The notes under the pieces are model-generated. The model did not search any database. It saw nothing but the letters and a program-made list of their open reading frames with translations, and had not been told where the DNA came from. From positions 26,305-90,304 of the forward strand of contig CAZIUL010000014.1 in assembly GCA_964542475.1 (NCBI GenBank): a stretch of 64,000 nucleotides of DNA, written 5' to 3'. The DNA is from CAZIUL01 sp964542475 (GTDB taxonomy: Bacteria > Planctomycetota > B15-G4 > CAYZWU01). Position 1 is the stretch's first letter. Each line of letters begins with the position of its first letter. The translations under genes and the position numbers were made by a program. This document shows, one piece after another, positions 1-8,646 of this stretch.

Positions 1-238
1 CGCGCGCTCGGCGCGACAGCACGGCTGCGGCAACCGACGCGATTATGAAGATCGTGGTCTTGTCGATCGTCGGCGGCTTCCGGAGCGCTTCTTGGCCCTC
101 TTTGTTCTCACGCTCCCTCCAGCCAACATCTAGCATGCGCACAAGCGCCACCAGGCAAGCGATCAGAAAAAGCACCACGAAGACAACGCTCAAGCCTATC
201 AGGGAAAACCTGATTCCAAACTCCACTGTTTCCGACAT
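1..238 (-). CDS. oadG: Sodium-pump decarboxylase gamma subunit (OadG family), partial, cut by window edge
   Basis: Reading the minus strand from an ATG at 238 gives an open frame that runs off the window edge, about 79 residues. It starts MSETVEFGIRFSLIGLS, followed by one hydrophobic segment (about residues 8-32), then a charged linker and a second hydrophobic stretch (TTIFIIASVAAAVLS). OadG proteins are small single-span membrane anchors of Na+-translocating biotin-dependent decarboxylases such as oxaloacetate or methylmalonyl-CoA decarboxylase. The gene starts 18 bases after the carboxyltransferase gene on the same strand, the usual order in such operons. The family call is by topology, size and context; the C-terminus and any following biotin carrier gene lie outside the window. 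The second hydrophobic stretch is less typical, so another small membrane protein is possible. Confidence 0.7.
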   Translation of the reverse strand, partial: MSETVEFGIRFSLIGLSVVFVVLFLIACLVALVRMLDVGWRERENKEGQEALRKPPTIDKTTIFIIASVAAAVLSRRAR

Positions 239-256
239 AACACATCTCGATTCGAA

Positions 257-1825
257 TCAAAGAGGTATCAATCCGTGTTTCTTCTGCGGCCTGAGTGTTC
301 GCTTGTCGCTCAGGACCTCCAGGGCCGCCGCAAGCGTCGCGCGTGTCTGGGCGGGCTCGATTATGTCATCCAGGTACCCCCGTGAGGCTGCAAAGTATGG
401 GTTTGCGAACGCGGCCTTGTATTCCTCGACAAGTTTCCTTCTCACGGCATCCTTATCTTCAGCTTCATCGAGCTCTTTCCGGTTGAGCAGATTCACCGCG
501 CCCTCCGCGCCCATAACCGCGATCTCGGCGGATGGCCAGGCATAGACACGATCCGCTCCCATATCCTTGGAGCACATCGCCAGAAACGCACCACCGTACG
601 CCTTCCTTACTACAACGGTCAGCTTTGTAACGGTGGAGGCGCCGTACGCGAACAGCATCTTCGCACCGTGCCGGATGATTCCGCCGTACTCCTGATCGAT
701 CCCCGGCAGAAAGCCCGGTACATCCACAAAGGTGATGATCGGTATGTTGAACGCGTTGCAGAACCGTATGAAGCGGGAGCCCTTGACCGAAGAGTTGATG
801 TCGAGAACCCCGGCCTTGTGTTTGGGCTGGTTTGCGACTATACCGACGGTTCTTCCGAGGAGCCGTCCGAAACCGATCAGCAGGTTTTCGGCAAAATGTT
901 CCTGCACCTCCAGAAAGTCCGCGTCGTCAACAATCCCCCACACGACTTCACGCATGTCATACGCCATCTTCGAGTCCTCGGGAACTACATGGTTCAGCGC
1001 CTCACTATCGATGACATCGACGCCGTCCGGCCCGGAGCAATACGGCGACTCATCCATGTTGTTGCTCGGCAGAAAGGAGAGGAGTCGGCGCGTGATGCTC
1101 AGCGCTTCCTCATCGTCCTCCGCAACGAAATGAACGACTCCCGAATAATGGGCATGGCTTTCCACTCCGCCCAGCGCATCGGCTGTAATCTCCTCGCCCG
1201 TGACCTGCCTGATCACCTGCGGGCCCGTGATGAAAAGCCGCCCCTCGTGCCGGACCTGAATTATGAAATCGGTTAGCGCAGGCGAGTACGCGGCGCCTCC
1301 CGCGCAAGGCCCCGCAACAATGCTGATCTGAGGCACTACACCGGAAAGCATGATGTTTCGGTTGAAGATCCCCCCGTATCCCGAAAGTGCGTCCACTCCC
1401 TCTTGTATGCGCGCCCCGCCCGAGTCGTTTATGAACACGAACGGATCGCCCGTCTTCAGCGCGTCATCCATGAGCTGCTGGACCTTGTAAGCGTTGGCCT
1501 CGCCGACAGACCCGCCGGCAACGGTAAAGTCCTGGCTCGCGGCGTAAACGGTCCGCCCGTCCGCAAGGCCCACGCCCGTGACCACGCCCTCGCCCGGCAC
1601 CTCTTTCCCTGCCATGCCGAAATGAGTGCACCGATGCTTCATGAAGAGGTGAGTTTCCTGAAACGAGTCGTGATCAAACAAGCAAGAGAGGCGCTCACGC
1701 GCTGTCATCTTGCCGAGCTTGTGCTGCTTATCTATGCGACTCTTTCCACCGCCCTGTTGGTACTCGGAGCGTTTTTTCCAGAGCTGATCTACCCTGTCGC
1801 TGGTTCCTGATTTCAAACTGGACAT
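257..1825 (-). CDS. mmdA: Acyl-CoA carboxylase carboxyltransferase (methylmalonyl-CoA decarboxylase alpha / propionyl-CoA carboxylase beta)
   Basis: A 522-residue protein of the usual length for the MmdA/PccB carboxyltransferase family. It has the N-terminal helix ending in KMTARERLSCLFD, the oxyanion-hole glycine pairs (NDSGGARIQEG; VAGPCAGGAAYSPALTDF) of the crotonase-like fold, and the C-terminal GGAFLAMCSKDMGAD and FANPYFAASRGYLDDII segments. It moves a carboxyl group between biotin and propionyl-CoA (methylmalonyl-CoA). The OadG-like gene directly downstream favours a membrane Na+-pumping methylmalonyl-CoA decarboxylase or a reversible carboxylase using the same parts; the biotin carboxylase and carrier subunits are not in the window. 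The ATG at 1825 follows a GGGAG ribosome site. It belongs metabolically with the methylmalonyl-CoA mutase operon at 50.9-59.9 kb. Family certain, direction of reaction not. Confidence 0.93.
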   Translation of the reverse strand: MSSLKSGTSDRVDQLWKKRSEYQQGGGKSRIDKQHKLGKMTARERLSCLFDHDSFQETHLFMKHRCTHFGMAGKEVPGEGVVTGVGLADGRTVYAASQDFTVAGGSVGEANAYKVQQLMDDALKTGDPFVFINDSGGARIQEGVDALSGYGGIFNRNIMLSGVVPQISIVAGPCAGGAAYSPALTDFIIQVRHEGRLFITGPQVIRQVTGEEITADALGGVESHAHYSGVVHFVAEDDEEALSITRRLLSFLPSNNMDESPYCSGPDGVDVIDSEALNHVVPEDSKMAYDMREVVWGIVDDADFLEVQEHFAENLLIGFGRLLGRTVGIVANQPKHKAGVLDINSSVKGSRFIRFCNAFNIPIITFVDVPGFLPGIDQEYGGIIRHGAKMLFAYGASTVTKLTVVVRKAYGGAFLAMCSKDMGADRVYAWPSAEIAVMGAEGAVNLLNRKELDEAEDKDAVRRKLVEEYKAAFANPYFAASRGYLDDIIEPAQTRATLAAALEVLSDKRTLRPQKKHGLIPL

Positions 1826-1951
1826 GTCTTCTCCCTTTCTGTATAGGCACAGGTTTATCTTTCGTCAAATTACTGATAAAAATGCAGGGTAAAACGCCGA
1901 TGACAGGTAGGGGTACCCTTTTGGCGCCGCAATCGAGATATCGTCAAAAGA

Positions 1952-2030
1952 AAAGGCGGAAAGAACACGGATGGACACGGATCTTTTCATTCGGCGTTTG
2001 GAGGGACGGCTTCCACGCCGTCCACTCCAG
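1952..2030. repeat. Dispersed intergenic repeat (family B copy)
   Basis: The intergenic stretch 1826-2095 carries a segment with GAACACGGATGGACACGGAT, then GGCGTTTGGAGGGACGGC and a short inverted repeat (GGACGGCtt...GCCGTCC). Related segments, often in reverse orientation, occur at 8512-8616, 12452-12520, 32657-32785 and the array at 59968-60290. It separates the divergent mmdA and MATE genes. No ORF or RNA gene is seen in it. Confidence 0.7.
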
Positions 2031-2095
2031 GTTTACGATTCTTGCTTAAGCATTAACCTTATCAACCTGAGTTGTCTCAACCAATTCCCGAAAAC

Positions 2096-3451
2096 ATGGA
2101 TATGACCAACAAAAAACACACACCGGGCGGGATAGGTGAGCTCTGGTTTCTGGCGTACCCGATAATCATCGCCACAATTTCACAGACCGTGATGGGTGTG
2201 GTGGACACGTTCTACATGGGCCGAGTCGGAACAGTTGAGCAGGGCGCGGTCGGGCTGGCAGCTGTACTCTACTGGAGCATGGCCTCTCTTTTCGTGGGCA
2301 CTCTACAGGGCATATCAACCTTTTCTGCCCAGCATTACGGTGCGGGGGACTACAAGCGCTGCGGAAAAGATGCGTGGATAGGGCTCTACCTTACGCTGCC
2401 TTCCGCTGTTCTGCTGCTGGCCGCCTCCTTCTTCATCCTGCCGATCTTCGAGCTTATCGGTTCTGATGAAGCGGTGATACCGCACGCTGTTGATTACCTT
2501 TCCATCCGCCTCTACGGGTCCTTCTTCGTCCTGGTGAACTATGCCCTGATCAGCTTTCTACGCGGAATTGGCGACACCAAAACGCCGATGTACTGCGCAA
2601 TCGGAGCCAACATCCTCAACATCGTGCTCGACTATCCTCTCATCCTCGGCATCGAGGCCTGGGGGTTCAAAGGTTTCGGCGCGGCAGGCGCGGCATCAGC
2701 TTCGGTCATTGCCACAGCCGTTTTCTCCGTTGTATACCTCGCGCTCTTTTTCTTCGGTAAACAGAGCCAAAAGTTCGGCACGCGACAAATCCGCGGACCT
2801 GCCCTTAAAGATACAGCTTCCTTTCTCAAAACCGGCGCCCCCATAGGAGGCAGCTGGGCCCTGGAAATGGTCTGCTGGACATTCTTCATGGGGATCGTGA
2901 GCAGAATGGGAGAGGTCGCCCTTGCCGCCACGAGCATTATCGTGGAGGTGATGCATTTCTCGTTCATGATAGCGGTTTCGCTGAGCACCGCTGTCACCAC
3001 GCTCGTGGGCCAGTACCTAGGGGCAGAGGACGTGAAAACAGCTCAAAGATCGGCAAGGACCACCGTGTATTGCGGGGTGTTGTTCTGCCTTTCCATGGGG
3101 ATCCTGTTTTTTGTTCTGCGCGGCTGGATCATGTCGCTTTTTTCCCTGGACCCGCGTGTGATCGAAACCGGGAGCGTGATCTTCATCTACGTGGCTTCGT
3201 TCCAGTGTTTCGACGGTCTAGGTAAAACCTGCAACGGCGTGATACGCGGCGCAGGGGATACGCGCTGGCCCATGCTGATGACAATGGCGCTGGCATGGGG
3301 TGTCTTTCTTCCGCTCACGTACATTCTTTGCGAGTTCACGGAAATCGGGGTACAAGGCGCTTGGCTCGCGGCAACCGTTTTCATTGCGTCATTGGGTGTG
3401 TGCATGTACCTGCGGTACCGATCGGGAAAGTGGAAGAGCATGCGGGTTTGA
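2096..3451 (+). CDS. MATE-family multidrug/Na+ efflux transporter
   Basis: About 451 residues with twelve hydrophobic segments in two similar halves, the architecture of MATE exporters. The N-terminal half has the family pattern LAYPIIIATISQTVMGVVDTFYMGRVG and LRGIGDTKTPMY; the second half repeats it with GAPIGGSWALEMVCW and VIRGAGDTRWPM. MATE proteins expel cationic drugs or metabolites in exchange for Na+ or H+; the substrate cannot be read from sequence. I take the ATG at 2096; a TTG at 2072 would add eight residues, and neither has a clear ribosome site. It is a single gene, convergent with lhgO, and a palindromic repeat lies between their ends. Confidence 0.92.
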   Translation: MDMTNKKHTPGGIGELWFLAYPIIIATISQTVMGVVDTFYMGRVGTVEQGAVGLAAVLYWSMASLFVGTLQGISTFSAQHYGAGDYKRCGKDAWIGLYLTLPSAVLLLAASFFILPIFELIGSDEAVIPHAVDYLSIRLYGSFFVLVNYALISFLRGIGDTKTPMYCAIGANILNIVLDYPLILGIEAWGFKGFGAAGAASASVIATAVFSVVYLALFFFGKQSQKFGTRQIRGPALKDTASFLKTGAPIGGSWALEMVCWTFFMGIVSRMGEVALAATSIIVEVMHFSFMIAVSLSTAVTTLVGQYLGAEDVKTAQRSARTTVYCGVLFCLSMGILFFVLRGWIMSLFSLDPRVIETGSVIFIYVASFQCFDGLGKTCNGVIRGAGDTRWPMLMTMALAWGVFLPLTYILCEFTEIGVQGAWLAATVFIASLGVCMYLRYRSGKWKSMRV

Positions 3452-3471
3452 GGGGGCGAACGGCCCGGTGA

Positions 3472-3536
3472 TGTAGGGCAACTTGATGTGCTTGCCCTCC
3501 GCTTCGGGCGTACGGCCGGCCGGCCGGTCGCCCCTA
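3472..3536. repeat. Full-length copy of TGTAGGG...CCCCTAC palindromic repeat (family A)
   Basis: A 65-bp element beginning TGTAGGGCAA and ending GTCGCCCCTAC, made of two adjacent hairpin-forming halves (GGGCAA...TTGCCC and GGGCGTACGGCCGG...GTCGCCC). Its last three bases, CTA at 3534-3536, read on the minus strand as the TAG stop codon of lhgO. It sits between convergent genes and could act as a bidirectional terminator, but it has no T tract. Confidence 0.8.
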
Positions 3537-4742
3537 CGGGAACGCCTGGAGTACTCGGTCGGCGATCTCCTTTCCTATGTTTATCGATGCGGTTGCAGCG
3601 GGCGACGGGGCGTTCAGCACATGAACCATGCGCTCCCCTGTCATTATCCGGAAGTCATCCACGAGCGCGCCGCTTTCTTCCACCGCCTGGGCCCTGACCC
3701 CTGCCCCGCCTCTTTTAACGTCTTCCATGCGTATGCCGGGTATCAGCTCCTGAAGCGACGCGACAAAGGCCTTCTTGCAGAAAGACCTGTAAAACTCCCT
3801 GAGACCGGTCCTCCAGTACTTGCCGGCCATCCGCCTGAATCCGGGAAAGATCGCGATCTCCAGCGAATCCCTGAACGAAAAGCTGAACCGTGTGTAGCCC
3901 TCCCTCTTGAAAGCAAGCACCGCGTTCGGCCCGGCTTCAACGCCGCCTCTCTTCATCCTTGTAAAATGAACGCCCAGGAAAGGGAACTTCGGATCGGGCA
4001 CGGGATAGACGAGGTTCTTCACGAGCGAGGCACGGGACGGTACAAGTTCGTAGTACTCTCCCCTGAAAGGCACTATCCCGACCCCCGGCCTGCACCCGCA
4101 CATCCCAGCCACCCTATCCGAGTATAACCCCGCGCAGTTCACTAGAAATCCGCATCGGAACGATCCTTTGGAGGTTTCGAGCACGAGCGCGCCGGGCTCT
4201 TTGATCACCCCATTCACTCGGGCGCTTGTATGAACCTGGCCGCCATTCTCCTCAACCACGGTTTTGTAAGCCCCGACCACCCTGACAAAATCAACAATGC
4301 CTGTTTCAGGAACAAACAGCCCGGCCACGCCCCTCACATGGGGCTCATGCTCCCTGATCTCATCAGGTCCAAGCCGCCTGCACCCTGAAAGCCCGTTTGC
4401 CGCGGCCCTGCGCTCGAGCTCATCAAGGGCGGTAACCTGATCCTCGCGTGTCGCAACCACGATCTTTCCGCACCGCTCGAAAGGGATGTCATGCTCCGCG
4501 CAAAACGCGTAAAGCGCTTCCCGGCCGCGAACGCAGTTTATTGCCTTGAGCGAGCCCGGCTTGTAATAGAGGCCGGAATGAATCACTCCGCTGTTGTTTC
4601 CTGTCTGATGCGCGGCAAGGCGATCCTCCGCCTCGAATACCGCGAGGGAGCGGTTCGGGTCCTTTTTCAATATTGCCATTGCAGTAGCCATACCCACGAT
4701 GCCACCGCCTATGATCGCGATATCGTACCGTGATGAGTTCAT
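3534..4742 (-). CDS. lhgO: L-2-hydroxyglutarate oxidase (LhgO), FAD-dependent
   Basis: A 402-residue flavoprotein of the DAO/GlpD oxidoreductase family, the standard length for LhgO. The N-terminal dinucleotide fold has the FAD motif AIIGGGIVGMATA at residues 9-21. Typical LhgO segments follow: HQTGNNSGVIHSGLYYKPGSLKA, GIVDFVRV, VNCAGLYSDRVA, PFRGEYYEL and the C-terminal GAGVRAQAV and VLNAPSPAATASINIGKEIA. It oxidises L-2-hydroxyglutarate to 2-oxoglutarate and passes electrons to the membrane quinone pool; a metabolite-repair role is also known for the family. It is divergent from the acyltransferase-ligase gene downstream in the window. Its TAG stop codon coincides with the edge of a palindromic repeat. 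Confidence 0.92.
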   Translation of the reverse strand: MNSSRYDIAIIGGGIVGMATAMAILKKDPNRSLAVFEAEDRLAAHQTGNNSGVIHSGLYYKPGSLKAINCVRGREALYAFCAEHDIPFERCGKIVVATREDQVTALDELERRAAANGLSGCRRLGPDEIREHEPHVRGVAGLFVPETGIVDFVRVVGAYKTVVEENGGQVHTSARVNGVIKEPGALVLETSKGSFRCGFLVNCAGLYSDRVAGMCGCRPGVGIVPFRGEYYELVPSRASLVKNLVYPVPDPKFPFLGVHFTRMKRGGVEAGPNAVLAFKREGYTRFSFSFRDSLEIAIFPGFRRMAGKYWRTGLREFYRSFCKKAFVASLQELIPGIRMEDVKRGGAGVRAQAVEESGALVDDFRIMTGERMVHVLNAPSPAATASINIGKEIADRVLQAFP

Positions 4743-4954
4743 GCCCTGCGCTCCGATCAGCCAGCGGGATGGCCGGCTTAACCGCCGGCTGAAAGAGGCG
4801 GCCGGCTTGGCCGTGGTCCATCCCGGTTCCTCGGTATCCGATAATCATGTACAATTATTCAAGAGATTCTGTATAAAAAGCAACGCGTCCTTTTAAATAA
4901 TGCGAGGCGTATTTTTCTATTCAACAGATCTTCATTGCCAAAATCAGCGACGTA

Positions 4955-7900
4955 ATGAAAAAAGGCGGTTCTGAAGTGCGAAAAGAGCTGAAAACTTTCT
5001 GGGCGCTCAACGGGGTCATGTTCCAGGGCGCGCTCAGCGACAACATATTCAAACTCATGCTCGCCATGCTCGCGATACGGCTCGCCGGCGCCGAACATCC
5101 GGGCGACAGGGAAGCTGCCACATCCCTGGCGGGAGCCTACAAGATGATAGTGGATGTCGCGTTCATCCTGCCGTTCATCCTGGCGGTGTCCGTGGCGGGC
5201 TGGCTGAGCGACCGTTTCTCAAAGGTGCGCGTGACCCGGGGGACCAAGGCCATGGAGGCGGTCACCATGTCGATCGCGGTCATGACCCTTGCCTTTGAAA
5301 ACGTGTGGCTGACAACCGGTGTCCTTTTCCTGATGGGGCTCCAGTCAGCCCTTTTCAGCCCCTCTAAGTACGGGATCCTGCCCGAGCTTCTTCCCAACGA
5401 TAAGCTGGCATGGGGAAACGGCATCCTGCAGGGATGGACCTTTCTCGCCATCATAGTCGGCACCATAGCGGGACCTTGGATCTACGGCTGCTTCGAGCAC
5501 GAGCTCTGGGTGCCGGGCATCTTTCTTGTGGTTCTGGCAAGCCTCGGCTTCCTGATCTCCATGCTGATGAACCCGATTGCGGCAGCATCCCCGGCCGAGC
5601 CTTTCCTTCTGAACCCCTTGCGCATGCTACACCGTTACGGCAGGGAGATCCTCGAACAGACAGGTCTCAGGTGGTCTGTTTTCGGCATGGTCGTCTGGTG
5701 GATGGCGGGCGTGATGTGCCAGGGCGCGGCCATCCTTGTGGCAAAGCAGGTCCTCGACTGCAGCGACGCGGAGACCGGCCTGGCTCTTCTTCCCATCGTG
5801 GTGGGGATCGGGCTCGGGTGCATGCTAACAGGAATGATCTCAAAAGACAGGATCGAGCTGGGGCTTGTTCCGTTCGGCGCGCTCGCCATGTTTCTGACCT
5901 GTACCATCGTCTGGTGGGCCACACCGGATATGGAATCGCTGAAGACTCTTCACCAGGACGCGCTGTCCTCCTTGAAGATCAGGCTTCCGGCGTTGATGGG
6001 TCTTGTGGGCCTTGTATGCGGATTTTTCATAGTGCCTCTTCAGTCTTATGTACTCAAGATCACCGACCCTAAGGTCCGCGGCGGGGTCTGGGCAGCCAGC
6101 AACGTTCTCACGGCTCTGGGCATGATTGCGGGCGCGCTGACCGCGGGTGTCATCGTCATGATGACATCATCACCCGGCCTCGTGTTCCTCGTGGGCGGCC
6201 TGCTCATGCTCCTGGCCGGCATCGTCATCTGCCTCCGATTCCCCATGATCCCGCTCCGCTTCCTTGTCTTGGTGATCTTCAACGGGTTCTACAAGGTAAG
6301 GGCAAAAGGGCTTGAAAACATACCGGACGAAGGCGGGGCTTTGGTCGCGGCAAACCACCAGTCATACATCGACGCTGTTCTGCTGAGCTCTCTTGCTGAG
6401 CAGCCGATCCGGTTCATCATGTCCGACGAGTTCTATCGCAAGTGGTTCCTGTGGCCGTTTGCGCGTCTGACGCGCTCGATTCCGGTGCACAGGACGCTGT
6501 CCGCGCGCTCCCTGCTCGAGGGCCTTAAATCTGCCCGGATGAGCATCAAGCAGGACGAAATAGTGGGCATCTTCCCGGAGGGGCAGATGACCCGAACCGG
6601 CATGCTGCTGCCTTTCGAGAAGGGGTTCATGCGCGTGATGAAGGGCGTTGAGAAGCCGATCATTCCGATAGCCATCGACGGCGCCTACGACTCGAGCCTT
6701 TCCGTTTCCTCCGGGTTCTTCCGGGTACGCTTCCGGCTTCCGTGGCCGTGGCCTCGGCGGCGCCTTAACGTGGCTGTTGGAGAGCCGCTGTCCGGCGACA
6801 CGTCCGCGCCTGAGCTGAGAAAACGGATCATTGACCTCATGACAGACGCTTTCGCGTTCAGAAAGGAACGCACTCCGCCTCTGCACCGCATGGCGATCAG
6901 GTCACTCAGAAAAAATCCGTTTGCACGAAAGTTTACGGACCCCTCGATCGAGGGAGCTGTTTCCGGGGCGGGCATGCTCGCGGCGATCGTCGCCCTGGGA
7001 AGCAAACTCAAAAAGGAGTGGGAGTTCGATGACAACGTGGCAATACTCCTGCCGCCCTCCATCCCGGCGTGCGCGGTCAACATGGCAGCCTCCACAGCCG
7101 GCAAGGTTTCCGTGAACATGAACTACACCTCATCCCTCTCCATCCTGGAGCAGATCACGAAAAGCTGTGACCTCCGCCTGCTCATAACATCGAGAATCTT
7201 CCTGAAAAAATCCGGGGTCGAGCTCCCTGATATCGATCGCATCATCTACCTGGAGGATGTCCGTAAGCTGACTCGCGAAGAAAAGTTCGTATCTCTCGCA
7301 CGCGGTCTCTTCCTGCCGGTGGCACGAATTGAGCGCCTGTTCGGCAGAAAAAGGCCCGCGCGTGCCGACGACGTTGTCACCTACATATTCACGAGCGGCT
7401 CCACAGGCACGCCCAAGGGAGTGCCGCTTACCCACTGGAACCTCGGATCCAACATCCTGGGCGCGTGGCAGATGTTTCAAAGCTCCCCCGGATCGAAAAT
7501 GCTCGGCATGCTTCCGTTTTTTCATTCGTTCGGTTACCTGACCCACTTCTGGCTTCCCCTTGCCAAAGGCATTGGAGTTGCGTTCTGTCCCAACCCGCTC
7601 GATGCAGCACAGGTGGGTCTGCTCGCTGAAAAACACTCGGTAACGCACCTTCTTGCGACTCCGACATTTCTATCCATGTACTCGAGAAGGGTTCATCCGG
7701 GCCAGTTCGGGTCGATCGAGGTCGTGTTAACAGGGGCTGAGAAGCTCCGTTCGCGCACTGCGGAGGTTTTTGAAAAAAGGTTCGGAATCAGGCCGATGGA
7801 AGGATACGGTTGCACGGAATGCTCCCCCATCGTCACAATGAACAGCCCCGACTATCGCGAAACCGGCATTTTCCAGCAGGGTGTCAGATCGGGGAGCATC

Positions 7901-8470
7901 GGCCGACCCCTGCCCGGTGTCACGATCCGCATCGAGGACCTGGATACGGGGAAGGAGCTGTTGCCCGGCAAGGCCGGCATGCTGCTTGTCAAGGGGCCCA
8001 ACGTGATGAGCGGCTACTTACGGATGCCCGAGGAAAGCGCCGAGGTTCTGAAGAACGGGTGGTACGTCACTGGGGATGTGGCCCGTGTCGATGAGCACGG
8101 TTTTGTAACCGTAACCGACAGGCTTTCCCGCTTCTCCAAGATAAGCGGCGAGATGGTTCCGCACATACGCGTGGAGGATGCGCTCCAGGAGGCGGCAGGC
8201 ATGGATGAGATGGTCTTTGCCGTGACCGGGATCCCGGATCCGGCACGGGGCGAGCGCCTCGTTGTGCTTTACACGGTCTCGGACGATCTGGCAATGGATG
8301 CTGCCGAGCGCCTCAAAGAGTCGGGCCTTCCCATGCTCTGGATCCCCAAGCAGCAAGACTTCATCCGGGTTGATTCCATACCCATTCTCGGTACGGGCAA
8401 GCCCGACCTGAAACGGATCAGGGAAGTGGCCGGGGAAGATGAACGGTACCAGCGCTTTTCAACCGAATGA
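4955..8470 (+). CDS. aas: Fused lysophospholipid transporter / 2-acyl-glycerophosphoethanolamine acyltransferase / acyl-ACP synthetase (Aas type)
   Basis: A 1171-residue three-domain protein. Residues 1-435 are a twelve-span MFS transporter of the LplT type. Residues about 440-625 are a PlsC acyltransferase with the HX4D motif in NHQSYIDAV (near 467) and FPEG (near 540). Residues about 645-1165 are an AMP-forming acyl ligase with the nucleotide loop FTSGSTGTPKG (near 810), GYGCTECSP (near 950) and the TGDVARVDEHG hinge region (near 1038). In E. coli LplT and Aas are separate: LplT flips lysophospholipid inward and Aas reacylates it. Here all three steps are on one chain, a fusion known from other Gram-negative lineages. 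The start is uncertain: ATG 4955 lacks a clear ribosome site, while GTG 4976 follows AAAGGCGG. Confidence 0.92.
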   Translation: MKKGGSEVRKELKTFWALNGVMFQGALSDNIFKLMLAMLAIRLAGAEHPGDREAATSLAGAYKMIVDVAFILPFILAVSVAGWLSDRFSKVRVTRGTKAMEAVTMSIAVMTLAFENVWLTTGVLFLMGLQSALFSPSKYGILPELLPNDKLAWGNGILQGWTFLAIIVGTIAGPWIYGCFEHELWVPGIFLVVLASLGFLISMLMNPIAAASPAEPFLLNPLRMLHRYGREILEQTGLRWSVFGMVVWWMAGVMCQGAAILVAKQVLDCSDAETGLALLPIVVGIGLGCMLTGMISKDRIELGLVPFGALAMFLTCTIVWWATPDMESLKTLHQDALSSLKIRLPALMGLVGLVCGFFIVPLQSYVLKITDPKVRGGVWAASNVLTALGMIAGALTAGVIVMMTSSPGLVFLVGGLLMLLAGIVICLRFPMIPLRFLVLVIFNGFYKVRAKGLENIPDEGGALVAANHQSYIDAVLLSSLAEQPIRFIMSDEFYRKWFLWPFARLTRSIPVHRTLSARSLLEGLKSARMSIKQDEIVGIFPEGQMTRTGMLLPFEKGFMRVMKGVEKPIIPIAIDGAYDSSLSVSSGFFRVRFRLPWPWPRRRLNVAVGEPLSGDTSAPELRKRIIDLMTDAFAFRKERTPPLHRMAIRSLRKNPFARKFTDPSIEGAVSGAGMLAAIVALGSKLKKEWEFDDNVAILLPPSIPACAVNMAASTAGKVSVNMNYTSSLSILEQITKSCDLRLLITSRIFLKKSGVELPDIDRIIYLEDVRKLTREEKFVSLARGLFLPVARIERLFGRKRPARADDVVTYIFTSGSTGTPKGVPLTHWNLGSNILGAWQMFQSSPGSKMLGMLPFFHSFGYLTHFWLPLAKGIGVAFCPNPLDAAQVGLLAEKHSVTHLLATPTFLSMYSRRVHPGQFGSIEVVLTGAEKLRSRTAEVFEKRFGIRPMEGYGCTECSPIVTMNSPDYRETGIFQQGVRSGSIGRPLPGVTIRIEDLDTGKELLPGKAGMLLVKGPNVMSGYLRMPEESAEVLKNGWYVTGDVARVDEHGFVTVTDRLSRFSKISGEMVPHIRVEDALQEAAGMDEMVFAVTGIPDPARGERLVVLYTVSDDLAMDAAERLKESGLPMLWIPKQQDFIRVDSIPILGTGKPDLKRIREVAGEDERYQRFSTE

Positions 8471-8511
8471 AAACAGGCGGGCCGGATTCCTTCCCGACCG
8501 GAAGAGGACCG

Positions 8512-8646
8512 CATGGAGGGCGTCGCTTTGTCGACGCCGGAAGAGAAGAGGCGGCAAGAGACTGCCGCCCTCCAAACGCCGGATAAAAAGATCCGTGTTC
8601 ATCCGTGGTTCTCTTTTTCTTCCGGGCGGTTCGCGAACCGCCCCTA
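8512..8646. repeat. Composite intergenic repeat: family B element followed by a half family A palindrome
   Basis: Between the convergent aas and acuI-like genes, 8512-8577 holds two hairpins (GGGCGTCG...CGACGCC and GGCGGCAAGAGACTGCCGCC). 8585-8616 holds the ATCCGTGTTCATCCGTGGTT signature. 8624-8646 is a near-perfect palindrome, GGGCGGTTCGCGAACCGCCC plus CTA. The terminal CTA is the TAG stop of the minus-strand acuI-like gene. No coding sequence is supported here. Confidence 0.8.
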
